This document shows positions 20,892 to 28,853 of a stretch of 64,000 nt of DNA, one piece after another. The translations under genes and the position numbers were made by a program. The notes under the pieces are model-generated. The model had not been told where the DNA came from and made no database searches. It saw only the letters and a list, made by a program, of their open reading frames with translations. Within the stretch, counting starts at the first letter, position 1. Each line of letters opens with the position of its first letter. Source of the DNA: Paraburkholderia phenazinium (lineage in GTDB: Bacteria; Pseudomonadota; Gammaproteobacteria; Burkholderiales; Burkholderiaceae); assembly GCF_900142845.1 (NCBI RefSeq), contig NZ_FSRU01000002.1, positions 1,674,001-1,738,000 of the forward strand, written 5' to 3'.

Positions 20892-21041
20892 TCACCGCAG
20901 CCACCGTCTGGCGCGCTGCACCGGATGACGCGCACGCATCAAGGTGCGCTCCGACTCCTGTGCCGATAGCGCCGCGCCGCACACGAGCGCAAGAACGAGC
21001 AGGCTGGCTGCCCACATCCAGTAGGGAATGATGTCGAACAT
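20892..21041 (-). CDS. Predicted 49-residue single-pass membrane peptide
   Basis: An ORF of 49 residues that begins MFDIIPYWMWAASLL, with one hydrophobic helix (about residues 7-26), followed by a strongly basic tail rich in Arg (RARHPVQRARRWLR). An AAGGAG ribosome binding site lies 8 nt before the ATG at 21041. Positive-inside logic puts the C-terminus in the cytoplasm. I recognise no family. It lies between the bamC terminator and the candidate sigma-54 unit on the same strand. Confidence 0.55.
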   Translation of the reverse strand: MFDIIPYWMWAASLLVLALVCGAALSAQESERTLMRARHPVQRARRWLR

Positions 21042-21130
21042 GGTGGGTCTCCTTGGTCATGGTTTTAGCCAGACAAGCAAACTCCATGCGAAGGGCATGG
21101 CCGCGAGACCGCACCGGTCAGCCGGCCATA

Positions 21131-21167
21131 AAAAAACCCGCCTGGAAACCATCCCAGGCGGGTTTTT
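21131..21167 (-). terminator. Terminator after bamC (bidirectional)
   Basis: ACCCGCCTGG / CCAGGCGGGT stem flanked by A-tract (21131-21136) and T-tract (21163-21167), so it works in both directions. It closes the bamC transcript. Confidence 0.9.
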
Positions 21168-21185
21168 AACCGAGCTGCCGGCAGA

Positions 21186-22418
21186 TCAGCGCAACTGATC
21201 GACCACGAGGCTCATGATTTCCTTGGCCGGTTGCGACGCGTCGATATTGCCCTTGTCGTCGACCACCGCAACGCGGGTCTGGTCCGGCGTGACCGCGCGC
21301 ACGTTCACGAGGTACTGCTTGGCGACCTTCTCGGTCTTGCCGTGGAACACCTGGCTCCAGAAGCCCTGTTCGGCGGAGGCCAGGTCCTTCGGATCCACAT
21401 AGCGGATCGAATACAGGCCGCGCGTGCGATCGCGGTTGTCCACCGTGAAGTTGCTGCGATCCAGCGCGATGCCCACACGCACCCAGGCGCGGTCATACGG
21501 CTCGCCGAGCGTGAGCTCGGTAGACGTGTATTGCGCCGACGTGTTCGACGTCACGTTCTGGTCCGGCATGGGCGGCTGGGTGGACGCAGCGACGTTTTCG
21601 GCCGCCGCCTTCGCAGCAGCGGAGTTCGCCCCTGCGGTGGCCGCGCCCGGCGCCGTCTGCGTGCCGGCCGGCGACAGCGCCGTGCTCTGCGTGTCGCCCG
21701 CCGCGGCACGTGCGTCGGCCGTTTGCAGCGACGCCATCAGGCGCTTCAGGTACTCCGTTTCGAGACCCGGGTCGTTCGGCTTGGGCTGCCACGTGGTGGA
21801 GTCGTTGTTCGCGCCGGTAAGGACCTCCTGCAGGCCCTTCTGGCTGATGAACACGTACGTGCCGCCGTTAGGCGCCGTTTCGAGGCGGGTGCGGTACTTG
21901 TTGCGCTCGGAGGCCACGTACGAGTTGCCCATGGCCTTCGACAGCGTATCGCGGATCAGGCCGTCGTTGATCTGCGCATGGGTTTCGTTCCAGTCCGTCT
22001 CCATCACGCCCTTGTCGCGCTGATCCACGACCAGCAGGAAGCCCTGCTCCTGCCAGAAGCGGCGGATCTGGGCCCAGGCCTGATCAGGCGTCTTGCCGTC
22101 GATCACGAGCCAGCTCTCGCTGCCGTCGCGCTGAATATGCATGCCCTTGACGGCCGGCACGACGGTGAGGTCGGAAACCGGCGCCTGTGCCTGAACCTGC
22201 TTGAGCGTGGACAACGAAGTCTCGCCGCCCTGCGGCGGAAGCGAGCGCTGATCGGACGTCTCATCGATCATGTTCGGCGGCACGGCCAGCGACACCTGCT
22301 TGGATTTGGAGTCGCTCTTGTAGTCAATCTGGGTCGGCGACGAGGTACCGCAGCCGGCGACCAGCCCGCCTGCCATCAGCAATACTGCATACCGCTTGGT
22401 AAGACGAAGATCAGTCAT
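21186..22418 (-). CDS. bamC: Outer membrane assembly lipoprotein BamC
   Basis: A 410-residue lipoprotein of the BAM complex, which folds beta-barrels into the outer membrane. Lipobox VAGC puts the acylated Cys near residue 23. The N-terminal unstructured segment that contacts BamD includes VPPNMIDETSDQ. Two helix-grip domains follow: SWLVIDGKTPDQAWAQIRRFW to about residue 190, and DRAWVRVGIALDRSNFTVDN to the end. They are joined by an Ala/Thr-rich linker of about 60 residues that makes the protein longer than E. coli BamC (344). The gene is not preceded by dapA here. Confidence 0.9.
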   Translation of the reverse strand: MTDLRLTKRYAVLLMAGGLVAGCGTSSPTQIDYKSDSKSKQVSLAVPPNMIDETSDQRSLPPQGGETSLSTLKQVQAQAPVSDLTVVPAVKGMHIQRDGSESWLVIDGKTPDQAWAQIRRFWQEQGFLLVVDQRDKGVMETDWNETHAQINDGLIRDTLSKAMGNSYVASERNKYRTRLETAPNGGTYVFISQKGLQEVLTGANNDSTTWQPKPNDPGLETEYLKRLMASLQTADARAAAGDTQSTALSPAGTQTAPGAATAGANSAAAKAAAENVAASTQPPMPDQNVTSNTSAQYTSTELTLGEPYDRAWVRVGIALDRSNFTVDNRDRTRGLYSIRYVDPKDLASAEQGFWSQVFHGKTEKVAKQYLVNVRAVTPDQTRVAVVDDKGNIDASQPAKEIMSLVVDQLR

Positions 22419-22864
22419 GTTCAGGGAATCCTTCCGCTACGCCACGGCAAGTTTCCGTGGATCAACCCGTTATTTTACCGATCCCGGACCAACATGTGCA
22501 AAAAGCCGGTTTGGCGCCCGCCTTACGGCATATCAAAGGCGATTTTGAGCGGTCGTGGCGAGGCTTCGCCAGGTGCGGGAAACGTGCGTCGAAAGCGCTT
22601 CGAATCCGACAGAAAATTCGCCGCCGCGAATGCTTTTCTGACCCGTCGCGCCCGCTGGATTTAACAGTTCACAACATTCCCCACAGCGACGTCAGAGTGT
22701 CCTGACAGACGCGCTATCCCCTTGTTTTATCGAGCTATTCCCAGCTTTCATAACTGCCATTTTTGAGATCACGGAGCAGCCCGTTCAGTCCTGCCCGCAT
22801 TGATCAGGAAACCTCAGTGTTATCTTGAATTGAACATCTTGAAAACAATGAAGGGAGGCCGGCC
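22419..22864. other. Divergent intergenic region, bamC / DUF2844 gene
   Basis: A 446-bp stretch without a supported gene; both flanking promoters should be here. No dapA remnant, RNA gene or clear regulator site was recognised. Confidence 0.4.
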
Positions 22865-23350
22865 ATGCGGGTATCGAGGATGATCACTATCCCTATTTGT
22901 GGCGGTGTCGCATTGTCGGCGGCACTGGCTGTATTACTTCCCATGACAGACGCCCAGGCGGCCCTTGGCGACGCCATGGCCGCCGCGCCAGGGGGCCCGG
23001 GCGGCGCGCCGGTCGCCCTGCTGAACGGCGCGGTGCAAAGGCGCACGCACGTCGACGCCGGCGGCACGACGGTCAACGAATACGCCTCCAGCACCGGCCA
23101 GATCTTCGCCTACACCTGGCAGGGGCCGACGGTGCCCGACCTGCCGGCGCTGCTCGGCGCCTACGACGCCTCCTACCGGGCCGGCGCGGCCGCGGGGTTC
23201 GCCGCCGGCGAGAACCAGGACCTGCACGCATCGCGCGTCGCGCAGCCCGACCTGGTCGTGGAGTCCGGCGGCCAGATGCGCAGCTACGTGGGCCGCGCCT
23301 GGCTGCCGGGCGCCCTGCCCGCCGGCGTCACACCGGCCGATCTACCCTGA
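22865..23350 (+). CDS. DUF2844 exported protein
   Basis: A 161-residue protein with a signal peptide ending near DAQAALGDAM (residue 34). The mature part matches the DUF2844 pattern: an invariant ALG start, then VNEYASSTGQIFAYTWQGP and PDLPALLGAY. Function is unknown. GGGAGG precedes the ATG at 22865. It is 12 bp upstream of the DUF3443 gene; these two families are repeatedly neighbours in Burkholderiales and probably work together in the envelope. Confidence 0.85.
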   Translation: MRVSRMITIPICGGVALSAALAVLLPMTDAQAALGDAMAAAPGGPGGAPVALLNGAVQRRTHVDAGGTTVNEYASSTGQIFAYTWQGPTVPDLPALLGAYDASYRAGAAAGFAAGENQDLHASRVAQPDLVVESGGQMRSYVGRAWLPGALPAGVTPADLP

Positions 23351-23362
23351 AGGAGCCCCCTC

Positions 23363-24637
23363 ATGCCGACCCGCATCGTGTCCCTGCTCGTGCTGTCCAG
23401 CGTGCTTGGCAGCTTCCTCGCCGCCTGCGGCGGTGGGGGCGGAAGCAGCGCTACCGCCAACACCACCGGCGCAGCCGCCGCGCCGGCCTCCTCCTCCGGT
23501 GCGGCAAGCGCGCCGCTTGCCGCCAGCCTGCCCAGCAGTCCCGCGGCGATTCCCCAGTCCAGCACGCCGAACATCCAGCCGGTCGCCGTGGCCGCAGCCC
23601 CCGGTCTCACGCGCAACATACTGACCACCAGCGTCACGGTCTGCGAGCCCGGCACCAGCAACTGCGCGACCATCGACGACATTCAGGTCGATACCGGCTC
23701 GCAGGGGCTGCGCATTCTCGCCTCGGCGCTGCCGGCCGCCCTGCAGTTGCCGGCGCTGCCGTCGGGCGGCGGCGCGGCCGGCGAATGCGCGGTGTTCGGC
23801 GGCGGCTACACGTGGGGGGCGGTGCGTAGCGCGGACGTGCGGATGGCCGGCCAGCTCGCCGCCTCGCTGCCGATCCAGTTGATCGCCGACCCCACCGTGC
23901 CCAGCGTGCCGTCCGACTGCGCCGCCTCGGGCCGCGCCATGCAGACCACCGCAGGCTTGCGCAGCAACGGTATCCTGGGTGTCGGCCTGTTCGCGGCGGA
24001 TTGCGGCAGCGCCTGCGCCAATTCCGCCCTGCCGCGCTGGTACTACAGTTGCCCGGCGAGCGGCGCCTGCCAGTCCAGCATCCAGCCGCTCGCCCAGCAG
24101 GTCGCGAATCCGGTCAGCGCATTCGCGCTCGACAACAACGGCGTAGTCATCGACCTGCCCGCCATCGCCGATAGCGGCGCGCCGTCGGTCGAGGGCTCGC
24201 TGATCTTCGGCATCGGCACGCAGGCCAACAACGTGCTCGGCGGCGCGACGGTGCTGCGGGCGAATTCGCAGAGCGGCTATGTGACGACGGTCAGCGGCGG
24301 GCAAACCTACTCGCAAAGCTACCTGGACAGCGGCTCGAATGCGCTCTTCATCGCCAACGCCGCGCTGCCGCAATGCGGACTGTGGTACTGCCCCACCACA
24401 CCGCTCTCGGCGACCGCCAGCATCGCGGGCACGGACGGCACCAGCTCGACCGTGGCGTATTCCATCGGCAATTCGCGAACGCTGTTCAACAGCGCGAATA
24501 ACGCCTTCAACAACCTTGCCGGCATCACCAGCAACAGTTTCGGCTGGGGCCTGCCGTTCTTCTACGGACGCCGCATCTACACCGCGATCGAAGCGCGCCT
24601 GACCTCGGCGGGCGCCGGTCCGTACTACGCGTTCTGA
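23363..24637 (+). CDS. DUF3443 lipoprotein with two D[T/S]GS motifs (pepsin-like?)
   Basis: A 424-residue protein. Lipobox LAAC puts the acylated Cys at residue 22, followed by a low-complexity Ala/Ser linker to about residue 75. The DUF3443 domain holds VDTGSQGLRIL (Asp110) and, in the second half, LDSGSNALFI (Asp322). Each is followed by hydrophobic residues as in the two catalytic loops of pepsin-type aspartic proteases. Eight or more Cys suggest disulfides. DUF3443 has no assigned function that I know of; the protease reading is inference. AGGAG precedes the ATG at 23363. Confidence 0.85.
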   Translation: MPTRIVSLLVLSSVLGSFLAACGGGGGSSATANTTGAAAAPASSSGAASAPLAASLPSSPAAIPQSSTPNIQPVAVAAAPGLTRNILTTSVTVCEPGTSNCATIDDIQVDTGSQGLRILASALPAALQLPALPSGGGAAGECAVFGGGYTWGAVRSADVRMAGQLAASLPIQLIADPTVPSVPSDCAASGRAMQTTAGLRSNGILGVGLFAADCGSACANSALPRWYYSCPASGACQSSIQPLAQQVANPVSAFALDNNGVVIDLPAIADSGAPSVEGSLIFGIGTQANNVLGGATVLRANSQSGYVTTVSGGQTYSQSYLDSGSNALFIANAALPQCGLWYCPTTPLSATASIAGTDGTSSTVAYSIGNSRTLFNSANNAFNNLAGITSNSFGWGLPFFYGRRIYTAIEARLTSAGAGPYYAF

Positions 24638-24683
24638 ACACCCGGCGGGTTTATCGGCCCTGGGCGCGCGGCGGCGGGAGGCT

Positions 24684-24725
24684 GATTCCTGGTCAAGGTC
24701 CGACGGCAGACTCTGACCAGGAATC
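24684..24725. repeat. Perfect 12-bp inverted repeat downstream of the DUF3443 gene
   Basis: GATTCCTGGTCA (24684-24695) and TGACCAGGAATC (24714-24725) are separated by 18 nt. No T-tract follows. It may stabilise the 3' end of the DUF2844-DUF3443 transcript or be a protein-binding site. Confidence 0.7.
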
Positions 24726-24904
24726 TCCACGCCCCTTCACCTCACCCTCACAGAGTCCCACAAACCTCATCCGACGCCCCTACACAGAAATTTCCCAAAT
24801 TCCCGGGCCAGGCATATTTGATACGAACCGGCTGTAATAATTCGATTCTGGGCCGACGCCATCTCAATATAGTTAGTCCTGCCTATCTTTAAAGAATCGA
24901 CATC

Positions 24905-26791
24905 ATGGCCTTCACCTTTTCGCTCGACGAGTTCGAGCAGCTCGTCTACACCCGCGCCTACGATCAAGCCGCAAGCCAGTTCATCGCGTTTCTGGTGCTC
25001 CTGCACGGCAAACGCGGCGAACTGGATGGCGATTTTCGCGCGTCGGGCATGATCGACCTGCCGCCGGACGAGCAACACGAACGCTTTTGCACGCGCCTCG
25101 CGTGTGCGGTCTCGAGCTTGTTCGCCGACCCGGCGTTTCGTCCGTCTACCGAATGCTTCCGGTTGATGCTGACGCTGCACGAGTGGATCGGCGTGCTGTT
25201 TTCGGCCACGGCGCTCGGCAACGCCGACCCCGTCACCCGCCATCTGAATCCGCGCGGTCCGGCCAACCCGGCGTTCCTGCCCGGCGACCGCTTTGTCGAA
25301 AAGCTGTGCGCGCTCTATTCGAGCGAGTCCGAACAGGAGCTCGATTTCGCCGCCCTGTGGGCGCACGACAAAACCCTCGCGGCCTGCCTCGCGCTCGTCC
25401 TGATGGCGCCGCTCTTCCATGGTTCCGCCAGCGCGCACGGCAAGCGCGAAGCATTGCTGCAATGGCTGCCGGGCAAGCTGCAGCAGATCGACGATCTGGA
25501 CGACCTGCCCTCGGCTGTCCTGCACAACGCCTATATGTTCTGCAGCTACGCCGACACGCCCGCGCGTCACGCCATCAAGCGGGATATCAACGTCCTCGTG
25601 CGCCGCAAGCTGAAGCAACTGGGCCTGACCGACCTGCCCGCGCCCACAGCGGCGCCGGCCGGCGAGCGCGGAAGGCGCCGCAAAAAGCCGTTGATGGTCG
25701 TGGTAACGGAATGGTTCAACGGCGCCCATTCGATCTATCGCACGCACTCAAGGACGATCGAGGCTGCGCGCGAGCATTTCGAGGTGGTAGGGTTCGGCTT
25801 CGGCTACGCGATCGACGAGGCCGGACGCGCGGTGTTCGACCGCTTTATCGAACTCGAGCGGCCCGAATATATCGGCGAGTGCCTGAAGACCCTCCGCGAT
25901 TTCGCTGAAGCCGAGCGGCCGGACGTGCTGTATATGCCGAGCGTCGGTATGTTCGTGCTGACCGTGTTCCTGTCGAACCTGCGCATCGCGCCGCTGCAGA
26001 TCGCCGCGCTCGGCCATCCGGCCACGACCCATTCCGACAAGATCGACTACATCAGCGTCGAGGAAGACTACATCGGCGATCCGGCCTGTTTCAGCGAGCG
26101 CCTGCTCGCGCTGCCCAAAAACGGCCAGCCGTATCGCGCCTCGCGTGCGCTGCCGGACGTCGCCCCACGCGTGCCGGCGCGGCGCGAGACGATCCAGATC
26201 ATCGTCACGGCCAGCCCGATGAAGCTCAACCCCGCCTTCCTCGACGCCTGCCGTCAGATTCAGGCGCGCGCGGGCCTGCCCGTGCAGTTCCATTTCATGA
26301 CCGGCAACAACAACGGCTTGCCGCTCAGGCACATGCAGCGCGTCATCGGCGAGGCCGTTCCGGGCGCCGTGACGCATGGCTTTCATCAGTACAGCGCCTA
26401 TCTGGCGCGTGTCGACGACTCGGACCTGTTTCTGAGTCCGTTCCCGTTCGGCAACACCAATGGGATCGTGGACGCCTTCACGCTCGGCTTGCCGGGCGTC
26501 TGCAAGACGGGTCCGGAAGTCTTCGAGCATATCGACGGCGCGCTGTTCACGCGCGCCGGCATGCCCGCCTGGACCACGGCCGATACAGTCGAAAGCTATA
26601 TCGAAGCTGCCGTGCGCATGATCACCCAGCACGACGAACGCGAGGCGCTGCGCCGCCAGTTGATCGAAACCAGGGCGGTCGAGCGGTTCTTCGAGGGACA
26701 TCCAGAGGCGTTCGGCGAGCGCGTCTTGCGACTCGTGCGCGACACCGGGGAGCGTCACGCGCAAGCGGCGCTCGATCTCACCAGCGCTTGA
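24905..26791 (+). CDS. HMW1C-like N-glycosyltransferase (GT41)
   Basis: A 628-residue cytoplasmic enzyme, nearly the length of Actinobacillus HMW1C (620). It has an N-terminal all-alpha domain (1-260) and a GT-B fold with family landmarks: HSIYRTHSRTIEAAREHF, LGHPATTHSDKIDYI, the UDP-binding Lys in SPMKLNPAFLDA and PFPFGNTNGIVDAFTLGLP. Characterised members move glucose or galactose from UDP-sugars onto Asn in N-x-S/T of two-partner-secretion adhesins or autotransporters. No adhesin or TpsB gene is nearby, so the target is unknown. The ATG is the first plausible start; its ribosome binding site is weak. Confidence 0.9.
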   Translation: MAFTFSLDEFEQLVYTRAYDQAASQFIAFLVLLHGKRGELDGDFRASGMIDLPPDEQHERFCTRLACAVSSLFADPAFRPSTECFRLMLTLHEWIGVLFSATALGNADPVTRHLNPRGPANPAFLPGDRFVEKLCALYSSESEQELDFAALWAHDKTLAACLALVLMAPLFHGSASAHGKREALLQWLPGKLQQIDDLDDLPSAVLHNAYMFCSYADTPARHAIKRDINVLVRRKLKQLGLTDLPAPTAAPAGERGRRRKKPLMVVVTEWFNGAHSIYRTHSRTIEAAREHFEVVGFGFGYAIDEAGRAVFDRFIELERPEYIGECLKTLRDFAEAERPDVLYMPSVGMFVLTVFLSNLRIAPLQIAALGHPATTHSDKIDYISVEEDYIGDPACFSERLLALPKNGQPYRASRALPDVAPRVPARRETIQIIVTASPMKLNPAFLDACRQIQARAGLPVQFHFMTGNNNGLPLRHMQRVIGEAVPGAVTHGFHQYSAYLARVDDSDLFLSPFPFGNTNGIVDAFTLGLPGVCKTGPEVFEHIDGALFTRAGMPAWTTADTVESYIEAAVRMITQHDEREALRRQLIETRAVERFFEGHPEAFGERVLRLVRDTGERHAQAALDLTSA

Positions 26792-26871
26792 GATTCAGGG
26801 GCGAGCGCCCCTGGGCATTCGGCGCAACCGCCGCCAGGCGCGGCGGGGCGCGGTAAAACAAGGCAAGGAAG

Positions 26872-27381
26872 TTATTCCGCGCTTTCGCTGGCAGCGGTGT
26901 CGTCGGTCTGCACGAGTTCCTTCGGCGCCAGCCAACGGAACGACGCCAGGTTCAGACCGGTGAACGTGCATTCGACGGCGACGGCCTTCACCAGCTTCTT
27001 GGGTTTGGCAGGTTTCACATTTGCCACCGTCGCGGAAGCGCCCGACGCAGCCGCGGCCACCGTGGCGGACGCAGCGGCCGGAGCGGAAGCCGCCGCCGGC
27101 GCCGACGCCGCCTTGACGGCCGAGGCGGCCGCTTCCGCAGCGGTCTGCATCCGCGACAGCGAAGCTTCGACCACGACCCGCGTGCCGTCGATGGCGGTGC
27201 CGCGGTGATCGACGGACAGCTTGCTGGTCTTCGCCTCGGGCAACTGCTCAGGCGACACGTCAGCCAGCTTGCTGCGCATCATCTGTTCACACGCGTCAGG
27301 GTTCTTGTAGACGGCCGTGCAGCCCACCAGCAGGACGGCGGCGGTCGTGACGCATGCGAGACATAGAGTGCGGATCTTCAT
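26872..27381 (-). CDS. Ala-rich lipoprotein of unknown function
   Basis: A 169-residue lipoprotein with lipobox LVGC (Cys near residue 19). A conserved-looking N-terminal part (about 25-75) is followed by an Ala/Ser/Val low-complexity linker, a basic KPAKPKK patch and a short C-terminal block (CTFTGLNLASFRWLAPKEL). I do not recognise a family. GGAAT precedes the ATG at 27381. It is convergent with the HMW1C gene. Confidence 0.75.
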   Translation of the reverse strand: MKIRTLCLACVTTAAVLLVGCTAVYKNPDACEQMMRSKLADVSPEQLPEAKTSKLSVDHRGTAIDGTRVVVEASLSRMQTAAEAAASAVKAASAPAAASAPAAASATVAAAASGASATVANVKPAKPKKLVKAVAVECTFTGLNLASFRWLAPKELVQTDDTAASESAE

Positions 27382-27527
27382 TGATATTCCGTTTTTCAGG
27401 CTGTCGGCATTGTAGCGTAAGGGCCAGGACGCGCGCACCGCCGCACCCGCACGCGCAAACCCGCCGGCTGCTGGCAGAATGGCGGCTCGCCCGTCCCGTC
27501 ACACCATTCCCGCCCCCATCCGCCCGC

Positions 27528-28136
27528 ATGCTCAGCCTCGTCGCCCTCGCCATCGGCGCCTTCGCCGCCACCAACATCGACAACCTGTTTGTGCTGCTCG
27601 CCTTCGTCGCCGAGGCGCACGGCTCGAAACGGCGCGTGATCGCCGGCCAGTACGCGGGCTCGCTGGCGCTGATCGCCATCGCGATCGGCCTCGCCGAGAT
27701 GCTGCGCAGTCTTCCGCACGGGTACGTCGGCGTGCTGGGCGTGCTGCCGATCGCAGTGGGCCTCGCAAAAGCATGGGCGCGCTTCGGTCCGCGCCGCGCA
27801 TCCGGGGGCGACACGGCCGAAGCCGCGCAGCCCGTGCAGCCGGGCTCGTCGTGGTGGACCGTGGCCGGCGTCGCCATCGCCAACGGTTCGGACAATATCG
27901 CCGTCTATGTGCCGATTTACGCGGCGCACTCGCGAGTCGACGGCGTGTGGGTGTCGCTCGTGTTCGTCGCGATGATCGGTATCTGGTGCGCCGGCGCTAT
28001 CTGGCTGGTCAACCATCCCCTGCTGGGCGCGCCGATCCGTCGCTACGGCACGGCGCTGCTGCCGTTCATCCTGCTCGTGATCGGCGTCTCGGTGATCGTG
28101 CAAAACGAGACGCTGCGCGTCCTGTTCGGGATTTGA
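27528..28136 (+). CDS. CadD-family cadmium/cation resistance transporter
   Basis: A 202-residue inner-membrane protein with about five to six helices, the length of Staphylococcus CadD (205). The paired family motifs are present: AFAATNIDNLFVLLAF in the first helix and AIANGSDNIAVYVPIY at about 113-128. The Asp-Asn pairs are likely cation-contact residues. Members give low-level Cd resistance or move other cations. No metalloregulator is adjacent. Confidence 0.85.
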   Translation: MLSLVALAIGAFAATNIDNLFVLLAFVAEAHGSKRRVIAGQYAGSLALIAIAIGLAEMLRSLPHGYVGVLGVLPIAVGLAKAWARFGPRRASGGDTAEAAQPVQPGSSWWTVAGVAIANGSDNIAVYVPIYAAHSRVDGVWVSLVFVAMIGIWCAGAIWLVNHPLLGAPIRRYGTALLPFILLVIGVSVIVQNETLRVLFGI

Positions 28137-28280
28137 GCCGGGCCAACGCCCAGCGACGCTGCCCGACGAAACAATGTATCCGATCGCAGCGCGCGAAGAA
28201 GCGAGTCTCGGCGATGTCTGGCCGGCTTGCCTGCATGAAGACGTGCGCGACCGCGCTGACCGACAGGCGCGCGGCTTCGA

Positions 28281-28598
28281 TCAGTTCGACGGGGCCGGTT
28301 GCACAGCAGTACGCACTCCCGCGAGCGGCGAACCATAGCCACCCGCCTCTTCATTGTTCGGCAATCCGTTGACAAGCTGCGCGCGCGGATCGGTTGGGTT
28401 GAGGTTCATTTCCCCCGCCTGCTGGTTGCCGTGCGACGGGTATTCACTACCGAGCGCGGCATTCGGCATCAACTGCTTGCCGTTTTGCGGCGCATTCACA
28501 TCGTCCTGCGGGGAGAGACCCTGCGCCCCCGCGTGAGCGGCAACCGCGAGCGTTGCTGCACACAGGACGGCTTGCCATAGTTTCGATGTTCCCTTCAT
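28281..28598 (-). CDS. Small secreted protein of unknown function
   Basis: A 105-residue protein with a signal peptide (cleavage near AHAGAQG, residue 26) and a mature part rich in Pro, Asn and Gly without predicted domains. It has features of a periplasmic or secreted disordered protein. A GGAGG ribosome binding site precedes the ATG at 28598. I recognise no family. It lies downstream of the LLM monooxygenase on the same strand, with a gap of about 255 bp in between. Confidence 0.7.
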   Translation of the reverse strand: MKGTSKLWQAVLCAATLAVAAHAGAQGLSPQDDVNAPQNGKQLMPNAALGSEYPSHGNQQAGEMNLNPTDPRAQLVNGLPNNEEAGGYGSPLAGVRTAVQPAPSN

Positions 28599-28853
28599 GT
28601 TGCCTCCGACAAAGTGAGTGCGGTCACGCACGATCTGCACCTTTAGCCGACCGGAAATCGGCCGGATCCTGATTTACCAGCATAGACGAGCAAAGCCGCT
28701 CTTGCCGAGCATGACGGCGTTGCTCTCAAAGCCTATACGCGGCGCGACGCCGACTGGTTGCAAAGACTTCGACCGGCAACCGGCTTCCGTTACGAGACAC
28801 CTCGCGGCTGACGTTTCATCTCCGTTTCAGGGGCGCCATCCACGACGCTGCGC

